DNA of 64,000 bases from Salinimicrobium gaetbulicola (GCF_042676025.1 NZ_JBHTJP010000035.1:558001-622000), one strand, 5' to 3'; shown: positions 24,379-34,219, counted from the stretch's first letter. The notes: generated by a model not told the origin, from the sequence alone. Numbers and translations are program-made.

Positions 24379-27192
24379 ATGAGTTACAACTTCAATCAAA
24401 TTGAAAAGAAGTGGCAGGAGTACTGGGCAAAGAACCAGACTTTTAAAGCTGAAAATAATTCTGAAAAACCAAAATATTATGTGCTGGACATGTTCCCTTA
24501 TCCTTCGGGAGCGGGCTTGCATGTGGGACACCCGCTGGGTTACATAGCCAGTGATATCTATGCCCGTTTTAAAAGGCACAAAGGTTTTAATGTTTTGCAT
24601 CCGCAGGGGTATGATAGTTTCGGATTGCCTGCTGAGCAGTACGCGATACAGACCGGTCAGCATCCGGTGATCACTACAGAGGCGAACATTAAAAGATATC
24701 GGGAACAGCTTGACCAGATAGGATTTTCCTTTGACTGGAGCAGGGAAGTACGTACCAGCGAGCCCGATTATTACAAATGGACCCAGTGGATCTTTATCCA
24801 GCTTTTTGAATCATGGTATGATTATGAGACCGAAAAGTCGCGCCCTATTTCTGAACTGGAAGAGATCTTTGCTGCGGAAGGAAACTCAGGCGTGAATGCG
24901 GCTTGTGATGAAGATGTAACTGAATTCACCGCGACCGACTGGAGTAATTTTACTTCCGAAGAAAAACAGGAACAATTACTGAAGTACCGTTTGACCTACC
25001 TGGCCGAAACAGAAGTGAACTGGTGCCCGCAACTGGGTACCGTGCTTGCGAATGATGAGATCGTGAACGGGGTCTCTGAGCGCGGTGGTTACCCGGTTAT
25101 AAGAAAGAAAATGACACAATGGAGCATGCGTATTTCAGCTTTTGCTGAGCGTTTGCTGCAGGATCTGAATAAGATAGACTGGACCGAGAGCTTAAAGGAA
25201 AGTCAGCGTAACTGGATCGGTAAGTCCGTTGGGGCCCAGGTAAAATTCAAAGTGATGAACACAGATCATCATTTTGAAGTTTTCACCACCCGGCCCGACA
25301 CTATTTTTGGAGTGACCTTTATGACTCTAGCCCCTGAACATGAGTTAGTGCAGAAGATCACCACCCCTGAACACAAGGAAGAAGTGGAAGCTTATATTGA
25401 AGCGACCGCTAAGCGAAGTGAACGCGAGCGAATGGCAGATGTTAAAACCATAAGCGGAGTGTTCACGGGAGCTTATGCTGAACACCCTTTCACAAAGGAA
25501 CCGGTACCAATCTGGATCGGGGATTATGTGTTAGCGGGTTATGGAACCGGCGCCGTGATGGCCGTTCCTTGCGGGGACCAGAGAGATTATGATTTTGCCA
25601 AGCATTTTGACCTGCAGATCAGGAACATTTTTAAGAATGTTGATATTTCCCAAGAAGCTTATGCGGGAAAAGAAGGTACGGTGATCGCTAATTCTGATTT
25701 TCTGAATGACCTGGAATATAAGGAAGCCCTTAATAAGGTTATTTTAGAACTCGAAAAAATAGGTCAGGGTGCAGGGAAGACCAATTATCGTTTGCGGGAT
25801 GCGGTTTTTAGCAGGCAGCGCTATTGGGGAGAACCCTTCCCTGTTTATTATGTGAACGGAATGCCGCAAATGATAGATATGAAGCATTTGCCCCTGCGCC
25901 TTCCTGAAGTTGAAAAATATCTTCCTACCGAAACCGGGGAACCGCCTTTAGGGAATGCTTCGGTTTGGGCCTGGGATACTGAAAATAATGAGGTGGTCGC
26001 CAATTCTTTGATCGACCATAAAACCGTGTTCCCGTTAGAATTGAACACCATGCCCGGATGGGCCGGAAGTTCATGGTATCTCTTCAGATATATGGATGCC
26101 GGGAATGAAGAGCGTTTTGTTTCCGAAGAAGCCCAGAAATACTGGGGGAACGTTGATTTGTACATTGGTGGTAGCGAACACGCGACAGGGCATTTGTTAT
26201 ATTCCCGATTCTGGACAAAATTCCTGCATGACCGCGGATTTTTAAGTGTAGAGGAACCTTTTAAGAAATTGATCAACCAGGGAATGATCCTTGGAACCAG
26301 TGCTTTTGTTTACAGGCTGGAAGGAGAGAATAAATTTGTTTCCAAAAATCTTGCAGAAGGAAAAAATGTTCAGCCTATTCACGCTGATGTTTCTTTAGTA
26401 AATGCTTCAGACGAACTGGATGTTGAAGACTTCAGAAACTGGAGGTCTGAGTTTGCAGATGCTGAATTCATTACAGAAGACGGGAAGTATATTGTGGGAA
26501 GAGAGGTGGAGAAAATGTCCAAATCCAAATACAACGTCGTGAATCCTGATGACATCTGTGAAGATTATGGGGCTGACACTTTGCGAATGTACGAGATGTT
26601 CCTGGGTCCGCTTGAACAGGCAAAACCTTGGAACACTGCGGGGATCACCGGGGTGCACAACTTCCTTAAAAAACTTTGGAAACTGTATCACAATGGAGAA
26701 GAGTTCAATGTTTCAGAAGAAAAAGCTTCCGCAGATTCTTTAAAAACACTTCATAAGACCATTAAGAAGGTGACAGAAGACATTGAAGATTTTAGTTTTA
26801 ATACCTCTGTCAGTACTTTCATGATCTGCGTGAATGAGCTTACCGCTCAAAAATGTAATTCCCGGGAGGTTCTGGAGTCACTGGCAGTCCTTATCGCGCC
26901 TTATGCGCCGCATATAGCCGAGGAACTGTGGCAGAAACTGGGACATGACACTTCGGTTGCCACAGCTGAATATCCTGTTTTTGAAGAGAAGTTCTTGGTG
27001 GAAAGCAGTAAGGAATATCCTATTTCTTTCAACGGAAAAATGCGTTTTACCCTTGAACTTCCGCTGGATATGAGCAAAGAAGAGATCGAGAAGACCGTGC
27101 TGGCTCATGAAAAGACACAACAGCAACTGGAAGGAAGACAGCCTAAAAAGGTGATCGTTGTACCCGGAAAGATCGTAAATATTGTAGGTTAA
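24379..27192 (+). CDS. leuS: Leucyl-tRNA synthetase
   Basis: Charges tRNA-Leu. It is 937 residues, normal for class I LeuRS with a CP1 editing domain. HIGH appears as HVGH at 48-51 within FPYPSGAGLHVGHPLGY, and the KMSKS motif is at 712-716. The editing domain (about 225-430) holds TTRPDTIFGVTFM and GTGAVMAVP with the expected conserved Asp in GDQRDYDFA. An insert at about 645-700 between the catalytic halves matches the Bacteroidetes LeuRS. It is a single-gene unit. Confidence 0.98.
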   Translation: MSYNFNQIEKKWQEYWAKNQTFKAENNSEKPKYYVLDMFPYPSGAGLHVGHPLGYIASDIYARFKRHKGFNVLHPQGYDSFGLPAEQYAIQTGQHPVITTEANIKRYREQLDQIGFSFDWSREVRTSEPDYYKWTQWIFIQLFESWYDYETEKSRPISELEEIFAAEGNSGVNAACDEDVTEFTATDWSNFTSEEKQEQLLKYRLTYLAETEVNWCPQLGTVLANDEIVNGVSERGGYPVIRKKMTQWSMRISAFAERLLQDLNKIDWTESLKESQRNWIGKSVGAQVKFKVMNTDHHFEVFTTRPDTIFGVTFMTLAPEHELVQKITTPEHKEEVEAYIEATAKRSERERMADVKTISGVFTGAYAEHPFTKEPVPIWIGDYVLAGYGTGAVMAVPCGDQRDYDFAKHFDLQIRNIFKNVDISQEAYAGKEGTVIANSDFLNDLEYKEALNKVILELEKIGQGAGKTNYRLRDAVFSRQRYWGEPFPVYYVNGMPQMIDMKHLPLRLPEVEKYLPTETGEPPLGNASVWAWDTENNEVVANSLIDHKTVFPLELNTMPGWAGSSWYLFRYMDAGNEERFVSEEAQKYWGNVDLYIGGSEHATGHLLYSRFWTKFLHDRGFLSVEEPFKKLINQGMILGTSAFVYRLEGENKFVSKNLAEGKNVQPIHADVSLVNASDELDVEDFRNWRSEFADAEFITEDGKYIVGREVEKMSKSKYNVVNPDDICEDYGADTLRMYEMFLGPLEQAKPWNTAGITGVHNFLKKLWKLYHNGEEFNVSEEKASADSLKTLHKTIKKVTEDIEDFSFNTSVSTFMICVNELTAQKCNSREVLESLAVLIAPYAPHIAEELWQKLGHDTSVATAEYPVFEEKFLVESSKEYPISFNGKMRFTLELPLDMSKEEIEKTVLAHEKTQQQLEGRQPKKVIVVPGKIVNIVG

Positions 27193-27301
27193 TCGGAAGC
27201 CAAGTCAGTACCTGAATTGACAAAATTTCAGCGCCCGATTAAAATTCAAGATTGGCTGGATTTTTGTTTATTTACTTGCGACTTTAAAACATTCAAAAAC
27301 T

Positions 27302-27991
27302 ATGATGGGATATTATTTAATAGCTATTCTCATTTTTATTGTGAGCGCCTACGTTAGCAATAAACTGAAAAGTAAATTCAAGCACTATTCAAAAGTGCAT
27401 CTTCAAAACGGCATGAGCGGTCGGGAGATTGCGGAGAAAATGCTCGCAGATAACGGGATCTATGATGTAAAGGTTATTTCCACTCCGGGAAGGCTTACAG
27501 ATCATTACAACCCGTCTAAAAAGACCATTAATTTAAGTGAATCGGTTTACACGCAGCGTAATGCTGCTGCTGCAGCTGTGGCTGCACACGAATGTGGGCA
27601 TGCCGTACAGCATGCAAAAGCATACAGCTGGTTGCAAATGAGAAGTCAGCTGGTACCTGTAGTTAGTGTGGCTTCCAGATTTTCTCAATGGGTGATCTTT
27701 GGTGGACTAATGTTGATGGCGACCACTGCTATGGGGAGTACCATTTTATTGATTGGAATTATCATGTTCGCGATGGGAACCCTGTTCAGCTTTATTACGC
27801 TTCCGGTAGAATATGACGCCAGTAAAAGAGCACTGGTCTGGCTTGAATCTTCTAATATGTTGAATGCAAAAGAGCATGAAGCTGCTGAAGATTCATTGAA
27901 ATGGGCTGCCCGCACCTATGTAGTGGCTGCAGTAGGTTCCCTGGCTACGCTCTTATACTTCCTGAGCATCTATATGGGAGGAAGGAGATAG
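27302..27991 (+). CDS. YugP-type zinc metallopeptidase, membrane-bound
   Basis: A 229-residue membrane protein of the neutral zinc metallopeptidase family (YugP, PF04298). It has an N-terminal helix (about 3-20), HECGH at 96-100 inside AAAVAAHECGHAVQHAKAY (zinc-binding HExxH variant with the E as catalytic base), and helices at about 125-175 and 205-225. YDASKRAL follows the usual position of the third zinc ligand region. Substrate unknown. The gene is monocistronic with a strong terminator. Confidence 0.92.
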   Translation: MMGYYLIAILIFIVSAYVSNKLKSKFKHYSKVHLQNGMSGREIAEKMLADNGIYDVKVISTPGRLTDHYNPSKKTINLSESVYTQRNAAAAAVAAHECGHAVQHAKAYSWLQMRSQLVPVVSVASRFSQWVIFGGLMLMATTAMGSTILLIGIIMFAMGTLFSFITLPVEYDASKRALVWLESSNMLNAKEHEAAEDSLKWAARTYVVAAVGSLATLLYFLSIYMGGRR

Positions 27992-28025
27992 AATTAACGC
28001 TATTTGAAAAAGAAAAAGAAAACAG

Positions 28026-28052
28026 AAAAGGACGCCAATGGCGTCCTTTTTT
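28026..28052. terminator. Bidirectional terminator between metallopeptidase and ferritin genes
   Basis: AAAAGGACGCC-AAT-GGCGTCCTTTTTT forms a perfect 11-bp stem with a 3-base loop, and runs on both sides serve both converging genes. Confidence 0.95.
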
Positions 28053-28070
28053 AATATTTAATAATGGTAT

Positions 28071-28586
28071 CTATTCTCCATGTTTGATCCGTTCGTCGAT
28101 CAGTTTAAGGGCAATGCCATCGGTGCCCATTATATCAAAGATTTCAAGGATCCTTCTAAACTTGTTTTCTTCTTCCATTTGTTCGTTCACGAACCATAGT
28201 AAAAATTGTTCAGATGCGAAGTCCTGCACCTTCCTGCATTTCGCGACAATGTTATTTATGGATTTTGTAATGCTGATCTCCTGGTCAAGAGCTGTTTCAA
28301 ATATCTCCTGTAAGGAATTGAAATCATGTAATACATTAGTAACTTCAGGAGAATAGGCAGTTCCGCCGTTATCATTAATGAACCTGAAGATCTTCATCAT
28401 ATGTTCTCTTTCTTCCGAAGATTGCTTGTAAAGATAATCAGCGCTGCCTACAAGACCATTATGGTCACACCAGGACGCCATGGCAAGGTAGGCGGCAGAT
28501 GAATGTGCCTCTTTGGAGATCTGCTCGTTGAGCATATCCATAATATCAACATTGATTCCTATTTTTTGACGTACGATATCTTTCAT
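28071..28586 (-). CDS. ftnA: Ferritin
   Basis: Iron-storage protein of the non-haem bacterial ferritin type, 171 residues. The ferroxidase centre residues are visible: an early Glu in LNEQISKEAHSSAAYLAMASWCD, EEREHMMKIFRFI in helix 2, and EQFLLWFVNEQMEEE further on. There is no bacterioferritin haem Met ligand signature. It is expected to form a 24-mer shell that oxidises Fe(II) and stores iron. Single gene. Confidence 0.96.
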   Translation of the reverse strand: MKDIVRQKIGINVDIMDMLNEQISKEAHSSAAYLAMASWCDHNGLVGSADYLYKQSSEEREHMMKIFRFINDNGGTAYSPEVTNVLHDFNSLQEIFETALDQEISITKSINNIVAKCRKVQDFASEQFLLWFVNEQMEEENKFRRILEIFDIMGTDGIALKLIDERIKHGE

Positions 28587-28676
28587 GACTTTTTTGCTTT
28601 TCCCTAAAATTACGGAAAAGTACCTTGTTTTCCTTCTTTTGAAGGAAATTTATACTAAGTCTAAATTTGAAAGGTG

Positions 28677-28991
28677 TTAAGCGTGGGTGACCAGAGAATT
28701 GAGTTCCAGCATCCCGAAAGTGGCTTTAATAAGCTGCTTAAGATCAATAACCTGTAAGGTGTCAAGGATAAAAAGATGTTCCCTGTTACAAAGAGTAAGG
28801 ATCTCAATACCATTGTAATTCATATCCTTGTCGAAATGAGAATCAAGGTTAATGGCATTGACCTTCTGGCGTATGGAAAGTAACTGGCAGAAGGAAAGTT
28901 TCACCTGTTTATGACCAAAATCCAGATAAAAGGACCGGCTTTTGTCACACTGGTAGGAGGCGAAATAATATGATTTGTAAAGTAAGTTCAT
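28677..28991 (-). CDS. Conserved-looking hypothetical protein
   Basis: A 104-residue protein with no signal peptide or membrane helix and no motif I recognise. It has an alternating pattern of strands (SFYLDFGHKQVKLSFCQLL, IEILTLCNREHLFILDTLQV) and a C-terminal helix (IDLKQLIKATFGMLELNSL), which reads like a small alpha/beta fold rather than a random frame. It lies between ferritin and the saccharopine dehydrogenase gene with a gap of about 90 bp on each side. Function unknown; that it is a gene is likely but not certain. Confidence 0.6.
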   Translation of the reverse strand: MNLLYKSYYFASYQCDKSRSFYLDFGHKQVKLSFCQLLSIRQKVNAINLDSHFDKDMNYNGIEILTLCNREHLFILDTLQVIDLKQLIKATFGMLELNSLVTHA

Positions 28992-29046
28992 TCAGGGGTC
29001 AAAAATAAACCTTATTTAGAATTATTCCAAACAATTTAGGGCAAGT

Positions 29047-29080
29047 AAAAGGGCTGCTCATGTTAAAGTTTGAGCAGCCC
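29047..29080 (-). terminator. Terminator of the saccharopine dehydrogenase gene
   Basis: GGGCTGCTCA and TGAGCAGCCC form a perfect 10-bp stem. On the minus strand it is followed by TTTTAC, in keeping with the minus-strand gene ending 17 bp before. Confidence 0.85.
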
Positions 29081-29096
29081 GGTGTTTAAAGGTGGT

Positions 29097-30470
29097 TTAA
29101 TTACCTACTTCTCCAAATGGGTTGTAACCCAGGTATTCTTTTTCTTCCTCTTTAAATACAATACCATTTTCGGCAAGTTCCTTCAAAATTGGCTCGTATA
29201 CTTCTTTGGTAATAGGAAGTTGAACTCCCGGAGTGGAAATTGTACCGTTAAGGATCTTGAGTGCGGCAATGGCAACAGGAAGACCCACTGTACGTGCCAT
29301 AGCCGTTTCTGACTGGTCTTTACCGATGTTCACCATCGTGGCATCGATCTGTTTCTTTTCACCGTTCAATTCATAGCCGAATTTGTGATACATCACGATC
29401 ATATCCTTGTCTTCAGGAGCCAGGGACCACTTTTCCATTAATATCTTCTGAAGGATCTGTGCGGGAGTGGCATTTTTAAGTCCCACTTTTTTGTTGGGGT
29501 TGAAAATGTCAAGTTCCAGCAGTTTGTCCCACATGATGTCATCCTGGTCTATCTTAAGGTTATGGCGGAATTTAAGTTCTACTGAATCTGTAGGGGAGTA
29601 AGGCAGAAAAGAATTGACAAAGTCCCGATAGCTCATATCTTCGGAATTCTCCATGATATAGCTGTCATCTGTTAGACCCAGTTGAACGAACATGTTCCAG
29701 GCTTTACTGAAACCTACTCTTCTAATTGTACCGCGATATAAGGTAAGGGCATCATCCAGGCCGTAGATGCTTTTATATTTCAGGGAATTGCGGTTTGCAT
29801 AGACTTCAAATTTTCCATAGCCCTCCACCTCGATGAATTCTGTTCTTCTGAAAAGTCGGTTATAAGGAATGTATTTGAATTTGCCTTCCTGGATGAACTT
29901 GGCTACACCGCCCTGGCCGGCCACAACGACATTTCGGGGGTTCCAGGTGAACTTATAGTTCCAGAGGTTGGTATCGCTCTCAGGAGCTACCAATCCTCCC
30001 GTAAATGACTCAAAAAGCAGCATTTTTCCGCCGTTATCACGAATACGGTCTATGACCTGCATAGCACTCATGTGATCAATTCCGGGATCAACACCTATTT
30101 CATTCATAAAGACAAGGCCTTTTTCTTTCACCTGCTCATCGAGCTGCTCCATTTCCTCACTTATATAGGAGGCTGTCACCATATTCTTTCCGAAGTGTAG
30201 GCAATCTTTAGCCACTTCTAAATGAAACCTCGCAGGAAGCATAGAAATAACGATATCGGCACTTTGTACGGCCGTTTCACGCTCTTCCTTTTTAAAGATA
30301 TCAAGCGTTATTGCTTTCGCGTTGGGATGATCACCAGCTAGTTTTTTAGCATTTTCTAAAACCAGATCTCCAATGATCAATTGAAAATTTTCTGAAGTTG
30401 ATTTTTTAAGTAGGTATTGAATCAAGACCCCGGTAGATTTTCCGGCGCCTACAATTAGTATTTTACGCAT
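29097..30470 (-). CDS. Saccharopine dehydrogenase family protein
   Basis: A 457-residue NAD(P)-dependent enzyme. It begins with the Rossmann motif MRKILIVGAGKSTGVLIQYLL (shown in outline) and carries the family's conserved EIGVDPGIDHMSAMQVIDRI and FESFTGGLVAPESD. Saccharopine dehydrogenase (glutamate-forming, LYS9-like) interconverts saccharopine and aminoadipate semialdehyde plus glutamate. Together with the glutaryl-CoA dehydrogenase gene in this window it fits lysine degradation through the saccharopine route. Single gene with its own terminator. Confidence 0.9.
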   Translation of the reverse strand: MRKILIVGAGKSTGVLIQYLLKKSTSENFQLIIGDLVLENAKKLAGDHPNAKAITLDIFKKEERETAVQSADIVISMLPARFHLEVAKDCLHFGKNMVTASYISEEMEQLDEQVKEKGLVFMNEIGVDPGIDHMSAMQVIDRIRDNGGKMLLFESFTGGLVAPESDTNLWNYKFTWNPRNVVVAGQGGVAKFIQEGKFKYIPYNRLFRRTEFIEVEGYGKFEVYANRNSLKYKSIYGLDDALTLYRGTIRRVGFSKAWNMFVQLGLTDDSYIMENSEDMSYRDFVNSFLPYSPTDSVELKFRHNLKIDQDDIMWDKLLELDIFNPNKKVGLKNATPAQILQKILMEKWSLAPEDKDMIVMYHKFGYELNGEKKQIDATMVNIGKDQSETAMARTVGLPVAIAALKILNGTISTPGVQLPITKEVYEPILKELAENGIVFKEEEKEYLGYNPFGEVGN

Positions 30471-30545
30471 AAGGGATAAGTTGTAAGTTTGTTGTTTGTT
30501 TGGATAACGAATGTACTTAATTGCAGGCGTCTTTAAAAATTAACT

Positions 30546-30935
30546 ATGAACAGAAATCTTTTACTTTCAGGGGCTTTCTTCGGAATGGTCGCGATTATTT
30601 TGGGAGCATTTGCCACTCACGGATTAAAACCATTGCTCACTGCGGATTCTATTTCAACTTTTGAAACGGGGGTTAAGTATCAGATGTACAGTGCTTTATT
30701 TATGTTGATCCTTGGTGGTCTTCCCCTGGCATCTGAAAAAGTTAAAAGAATCTGCTTTTATTTAACAACTATAGGGATCCTGTTTTTTTCCGGATCAATT
30801 TATTTTTTGGCGACGAATTCCCTTACAACATTTGATTTTCGTGTAATTGCGTTAATAACTCCTTTGGGCGGAACCCTCCTTATTGCCGCATGGATAGTGC
30901 TGTTAATCAGTTTCATTAAGTTAAAAAAGAAATAA
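30546..30935 (+). CDS. DUF423 membrane protein
   Basis: A 129-residue protein with four hydrophobic helices and the DUF423 signature LGAFATHGLKPLL near residues 20-32 and FETGVKYQMYSALFMLILG. Function unknown across bacteria, despite wide conservation. Divergent from the saccharopine dehydrogenase gene; 79 bp before pckA with no terminator between, although pckA has its own promoter element. Confidence 0.92.
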   Translation: MNRNLLLSGAFFGMVAIILGAFATHGLKPLLTADSISTFETGVKYQMYSALFMLILGGLPLASEKVKRICFYLTTIGILFFSGSIYFLATNSLTTFDFRVIALITPLGGTLLIAAWIVLLISFIKLKKK

Positions 30936-30972
30936 AACAAAATACCTAACCCTGTATCTTTATAAGATTTTC

Positions 30973-30980
30973 TACTTTTG
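30973..30980 (+). promoter_or_regulatory. Bacteroidetes -7 element (TACTTTTG) for pckA
   Basis: TACTTTTG fits TAnnTTTG and is 35 bp before the pckA ATG. Confidence 0.65.
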
Positions 30981-31014
30981 TTGACCTAAGATAAACACAC
31001 AACTTATATTTTTT

Positions 31015-32616
31015 ATGTTGGCAAAAAAACAACTTACGAAAACGATTGCGTTAGAGAGGTACGGGATTAAAAATGCTCAGGTTCACTACCAGCTTTCGCC
31101 AGAAGAGTTACATCAAATTACAATAGAGAAGGGTCAGGGGGTTGAAACCTCTACCGGAGCCCTTGCTGTAAACACAGGGGAATTTACAGGGAGATCCCCT
31201 AAAGACAGGTTCATTGTAGAAGATGAGATCACTAAAGATAAAGTTTGGTGGGGAGATATAAACATTCCTTTTCATGCCGACAAATTTGATGCACTGTATG
31301 ACAAGGTGGTTGATTACCTATCGGGGAAAGAGGTTTATGCCCGTGACTCTTACGCGTGTTCAGATGATAAATATAGGTTGAACATTAGGGTTGTAAATGA
31401 ATTTCCTTGGTCAAATCTTTTTGCTTATAACATGTTCCTAAGACCTGAAGAGGAGGAGCTGGAGAATTTCGCTGAAGATTGGTTGGTAGTTAATGCTCCC
31501 GGTTTCATGGCCGATCCCGAAATTGACGGTACCAGACAACATAACTTCGCGATACTGAACTTTTCTAAAAAGATCGCTTTGATTGGTGGAACCGGATATA
31601 CCGGGGAGATCAAGAAAGGGATTTTCTCTGCTTTAAACTTTATACTTCCGGTTGATAAAAATACTTTGCCAATGCATTGCTCTGCCAATGTTGGGGAAGA
31701 GGGAGATACCGCTATTTTCTTCGGACTTTCAGGGACCGGAAAAACAACACTTTCCGCAGATCCTGAAAGAAAGTTGATTGGTGATGACGAGCACGGTTGG
31801 ACCAAAGAAAATAAGGTCTTCAACTTTGAAGGAGGTTGTTACGCTAAGGTGATCAACCTTTCAGAAGAAAATGAACCGGATATTTATCGAGCGATCAAAC
31901 CTGGAGCTATTGTAGAGAATGTGATCCTGGATGAGAATGGGGATATTGACTTCGCAAATACTTCCATCACTCAGAACACCCGTGTAAGCTATCCTATTTA
32001 TCATATTAATAATATCCAAAACCCTTCAGTAGGAGAAAACCCAAAGAATATTTTCTTCCTTACTGCAGATGCGTTCGGAGTATTGCCTCCAATCAGTAAA
32101 CTTACCCCGGGGCAGGCTGCTTATCATTTTATTAGTGGTTACACTGCCAAGGTTGCAGGAACCGAAGCCGGAATCGATGAGCCGTTACCAAGTTTCTCAG
32201 CTTGTTTTGGCGCGCCCTTCATGCCGTTGCATCCAACAAAATATGCCGAAATGCTAAGTGCGAAGATGAAGGAAAACAATGTAAACGTATGGCTTGTGAA
32301 TACGGGATGGACCGGAGGACCTTACGGGGTTGGTTCCAGAATGAAGTTAAGATATACACGTGAAATGATCTCTTCTGCATTAGAGGGGAAACTTGATAAT
32401 GTGGAATTCGAGCAGCACCCGATCTTTGGATTGGCGATGCCAACTTCTTGTGAGAATGTTCCAACCGAAGTTTTGAATCCGCGTAACACCTGGAATGATA
32501 AAGAAGCGTATGATAAGAAAGCTCAAACGCTGGCAGAGTCCTTCAAGAAGAACTTTATAAAATTTGAAAAACAGGCTAATGAAGAGATCCTTTCGGGAGC
32601 TCCAAAAACAGCCTAA
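31015..32616 (+). CDS. pckA: Phosphoenolpyruvate carboxykinase (ATP)
   Basis: Converts oxaloacetate plus ATP to phosphoenolpyruvate and CO2; the key gluconeogenic enzyme. It is 533 residues, normal for the ATP type. The kinase-1a P-loop GLSGTGKTT is at 237-245, followed by the metal-binding DDEHGW. RSPKDRFIVED near the N terminus and FSACFGAPFMPLHPTKYAEML are also diagnostic. A strong terminator follows. Single-gene unit. Confidence 0.98.
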   Translation: MLAKKQLTKTIALERYGIKNAQVHYQLSPEELHQITIEKGQGVETSTGALAVNTGEFTGRSPKDRFIVEDEITKDKVWWGDINIPFHADKFDALYDKVVDYLSGKEVYARDSYACSDDKYRLNIRVVNEFPWSNLFAYNMFLRPEEEELENFAEDWLVVNAPGFMADPEIDGTRQHNFAILNFSKKIALIGGTGYTGEIKKGIFSALNFILPVDKNTLPMHCSANVGEEGDTAIFFGLSGTGKTTLSADPERKLIGDDEHGWTKENKVFNFEGGCYAKVINLSEENEPDIYRAIKPGAIVENVILDENGDIDFANTSITQNTRVSYPIYHINNIQNPSVGENPKNIFFLTADAFGVLPPISKLTPGQAAYHFISGYTAKVAGTEAGIDEPLPSFSACFGAPFMPLHPTKYAEMLSAKMKENNVNVWLVNTGWTGGPYGVGSRMKLRYTREMISSALEGKLDNVEFEQHPIFGLAMPTSCENVPTEVLNPRNTWNDKEAYDKKAQTLAESFKKNFIKFEKQANEEILSGAPKTA

Positions 32617-32635
32617 TGTTGATTAGTTGTGATTC

Positions 32636-32665
32636 AAAAAAACCGGCTATAAGCCGGTTTTTTTT
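32636..32665 (+). terminator. Intrinsic terminator of pckA
   Basis: AACCGGCT-ATA-AGCCGGTT with an A-run before and T-run after; works in both directions and also lies beyond the end of hemD. Confidence 0.94.
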
Positions 32666-32684
32666 ATGGGTTGTAAAAAGCGAT

Positions 32685-33437
32685 TTATGAATGCTTTTTA
32701 TTTTGCTCTTTAATATACTTTTCCAAAGCCATGGTCATGGATGGAGTTTCAGGAGTTGGGGCCTGAATGTTCACAGTTAGGCCGTGCTCTTTTGCTGCCT
32801 TAACCGTGGTATTTCCAAATACAGCGATCCTTGTATTATTTTGTTGGAAGTCGGGGAAGTTCTCAAACAGAGATTTGATTCCGCTGGGGCTAAAGAAAAC
32901 CAATATGTCATAAAATACTTCTCTAAGGTGGGAAAGGTCACTAACTACCGTTTTATAAAAAATGGCCTGTTTCCAGTCTACACCTAATTTATTAAGGGTT
33001 TTTGGTACATCCGGCTTCAGCATGTCTGAAGAAGGAAGTAAAAATTTCTCGTTTTTATATTTTTTGATCAGTGGAGAAAGCTCAGCAAAAGTTCTTTTTC
33101 CTACATAGATCTTACGTTTTCTGTACACTACATACTTTTGAAGGTAATAAGCTACAGCTTCGCTCTGGCAAAAATACTTGAGAGTATCTGGCACTTTGAA
33201 TCTCATTTCTTCAGCAATTCTAAAGAAGTGATCCACAGAATTACGGCTGGTAAGGATGATCGCAGTGTATTTTGAAAGGTCAACTTTTTGCTGTCTTACA
33301 TCCTTAGAAGAAACGCCCTCTACATGTATAAAGGGGATGAAATCAATCTTAACTTTTTGTTTTTCTTCTAGATCAAAATAAGGGGAATTTTCAACCTTCG
33401 GTTCTGGTTGAGAAACCAAAATTGTTTTCACTTTCAT
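32685..33437 (-). CDS. hemD: Uroporphyrinogen-III synthase
   Basis: Cyclises hydroxymethylbilane to uroporphyrinogen III in haem and sirohaem synthesis. It is 250 residues with the two-domain HemD layout. Weakly conserved family features are visible: YTAIILTSRNSVDHFF near residue 78, FCQSEAVAYYLQKY, KTVVSDLSHL, and ILVFFSPSGIKSLFENF followed by AVFGNTTVKAAKEHGL. HemD is poorly conserved, but the order of these blocks is typical. It lies 21 bp after the DUF4271 gene and is probably cotranscribed with it. Confidence 0.9.
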   Translation of the reverse strand: MKVKTILVSQPEPKVENSPYFDLEEKQKVKIDFIPFIHVEGVSSKDVRQQKVDLSKYTAIILTSRNSVDHFFRIAEEMRFKVPDTLKYFCQSEAVAYYLQKYVVYRKRKIYVGKRTFAELSPLIKKYKNEKFLLPSSDMLKPDVPKTLNKLGVDWKQAIFYKTVVSDLSHLREVFYDILVFFSPSGIKSLFENFPDFQQNNTRIAVFGNTTVKAAKEHGLTVNIQAPTPETPSMTMALEKYIKEQNKKHS

Positions 33438-33458
33438 ATACTTATACTTTTATTCACC

Positions 33459-34118
33459 TTACAGCTTTGTAATTAGCTTATATAAAATAAAATAAGGTCC
33501 AATTTCGAGAGCGCAAAGATACAAAATAAAATAAAACCAATTACTCAAAATGTAATTCTGATTTTTTCTATAAATGCTGGCAATTGTGATAAAATTCATT
33601 AAAAGGATGATGCCCACTGTAATATACAGGGCTAATGCCGAGGGTTCCCAAATATAAATAAATACTATGCACACTGGTAATAGAACTAAAGCCATGAAAT
33701 TGCGGTAGCTCAATTTATAGAATAGGTAATAGTTCATTTTTTGATCTACCGAAAGCACATTTGCAATTATCTTTTCAAGAGAAAACTTAAGAAGTACCAA
33801 AGCGGAATAGGCGGTGGCGATCCTTAAGAATAGCACTTTTGGTCTGTCTATTGTTCCTTCGGAAAATACCTCATAAAACACATGTGCGAAAAGGGTTACC
33901 GTGATAACGTTAATCGTGAAGAAAAGCAGATTAAAAGGATGAAAAACATTTGGATCTTTTCCTTTTAAAAGCAAATACTTATCTGTTGCGAAGAGCATTA
34001 CAAAGTGTGAAAATCGCTGGGGGAAAGCATATCTGGCAACCACAAGAAAAGCGAACACCAATAGTAAAAGGAGTGTGATCCAATCTTGTGAAACAGTGTA
34101 TCTTTCTATGGCTTCCAA
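33459..34118 (-). CDS. DUF4271 membrane protein
   Basis: A 219-residue protein with about six hydrophobic helices, starting with WITLLLLLVFAFLVVARYAF and ending in YFILYLCALEIGPYFILYK. It matches the Bacteroidetes family DUF4271, which in this phylum is regularly found directly upstream of hemD. Function unknown. The conserved adjacency invites a role connected with tetrapyrroles or the membrane, but nothing in the sequence proves it. Its promoter element is 17 bp before the start. Confidence 0.85.
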   Translation of the reverse strand: MEAIERYTVSQDWITLLLLLVFAFLVVARYAFPQRFSHFVMLFATDKYLLLKGKDPNVFHPFNLLFFTINVITVTLFAHVFYEVFSEGTIDRPKVLFLRIATAYSALVLLKFSLEKIIANVLSVDQKMNYYLFYKLSYRNFMALVLLPVCIVFIYIWEPSALALYITVGIILLMNFITIASIYRKNQNYILSNWFYFILYLCALEIGPYFILYKLITKL

Positions 34119-34134
34119 CTCTAAAAATTTTCTA

Positions 34135-34142
34135 CAAAGGTA
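34135..34142 (-). promoter_or_regulatory. Bacteroidetes -7 element (TACCTTTG) for DUF4271-hemD
   Basis: TACCTTTG on the minus strand, 17 bp before the start codon. Confidence 0.68.
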
Positions 34143-34197
34143 GAATTTATACGATTAAAAACGCTTGTTAAACTAAAATGTAAAACTTAAAAATAGT

Positions 34198-34205
34198 TAC
34201 ATTTG
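34198..34205 (+). promoter_or_regulatory. Bacteroidetes -7 element (TACATTTG) for the mannosyltransferase-dihydroorotase operon
   Basis: TACATTTG on the plus strand ends 14 bp before the ATG at 34220, giving a very short leader. It is divergent from the DUF4271 promoter. Confidence 0.66.
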
Positions 34206-34219
34206 CTCAAAAGAATTTT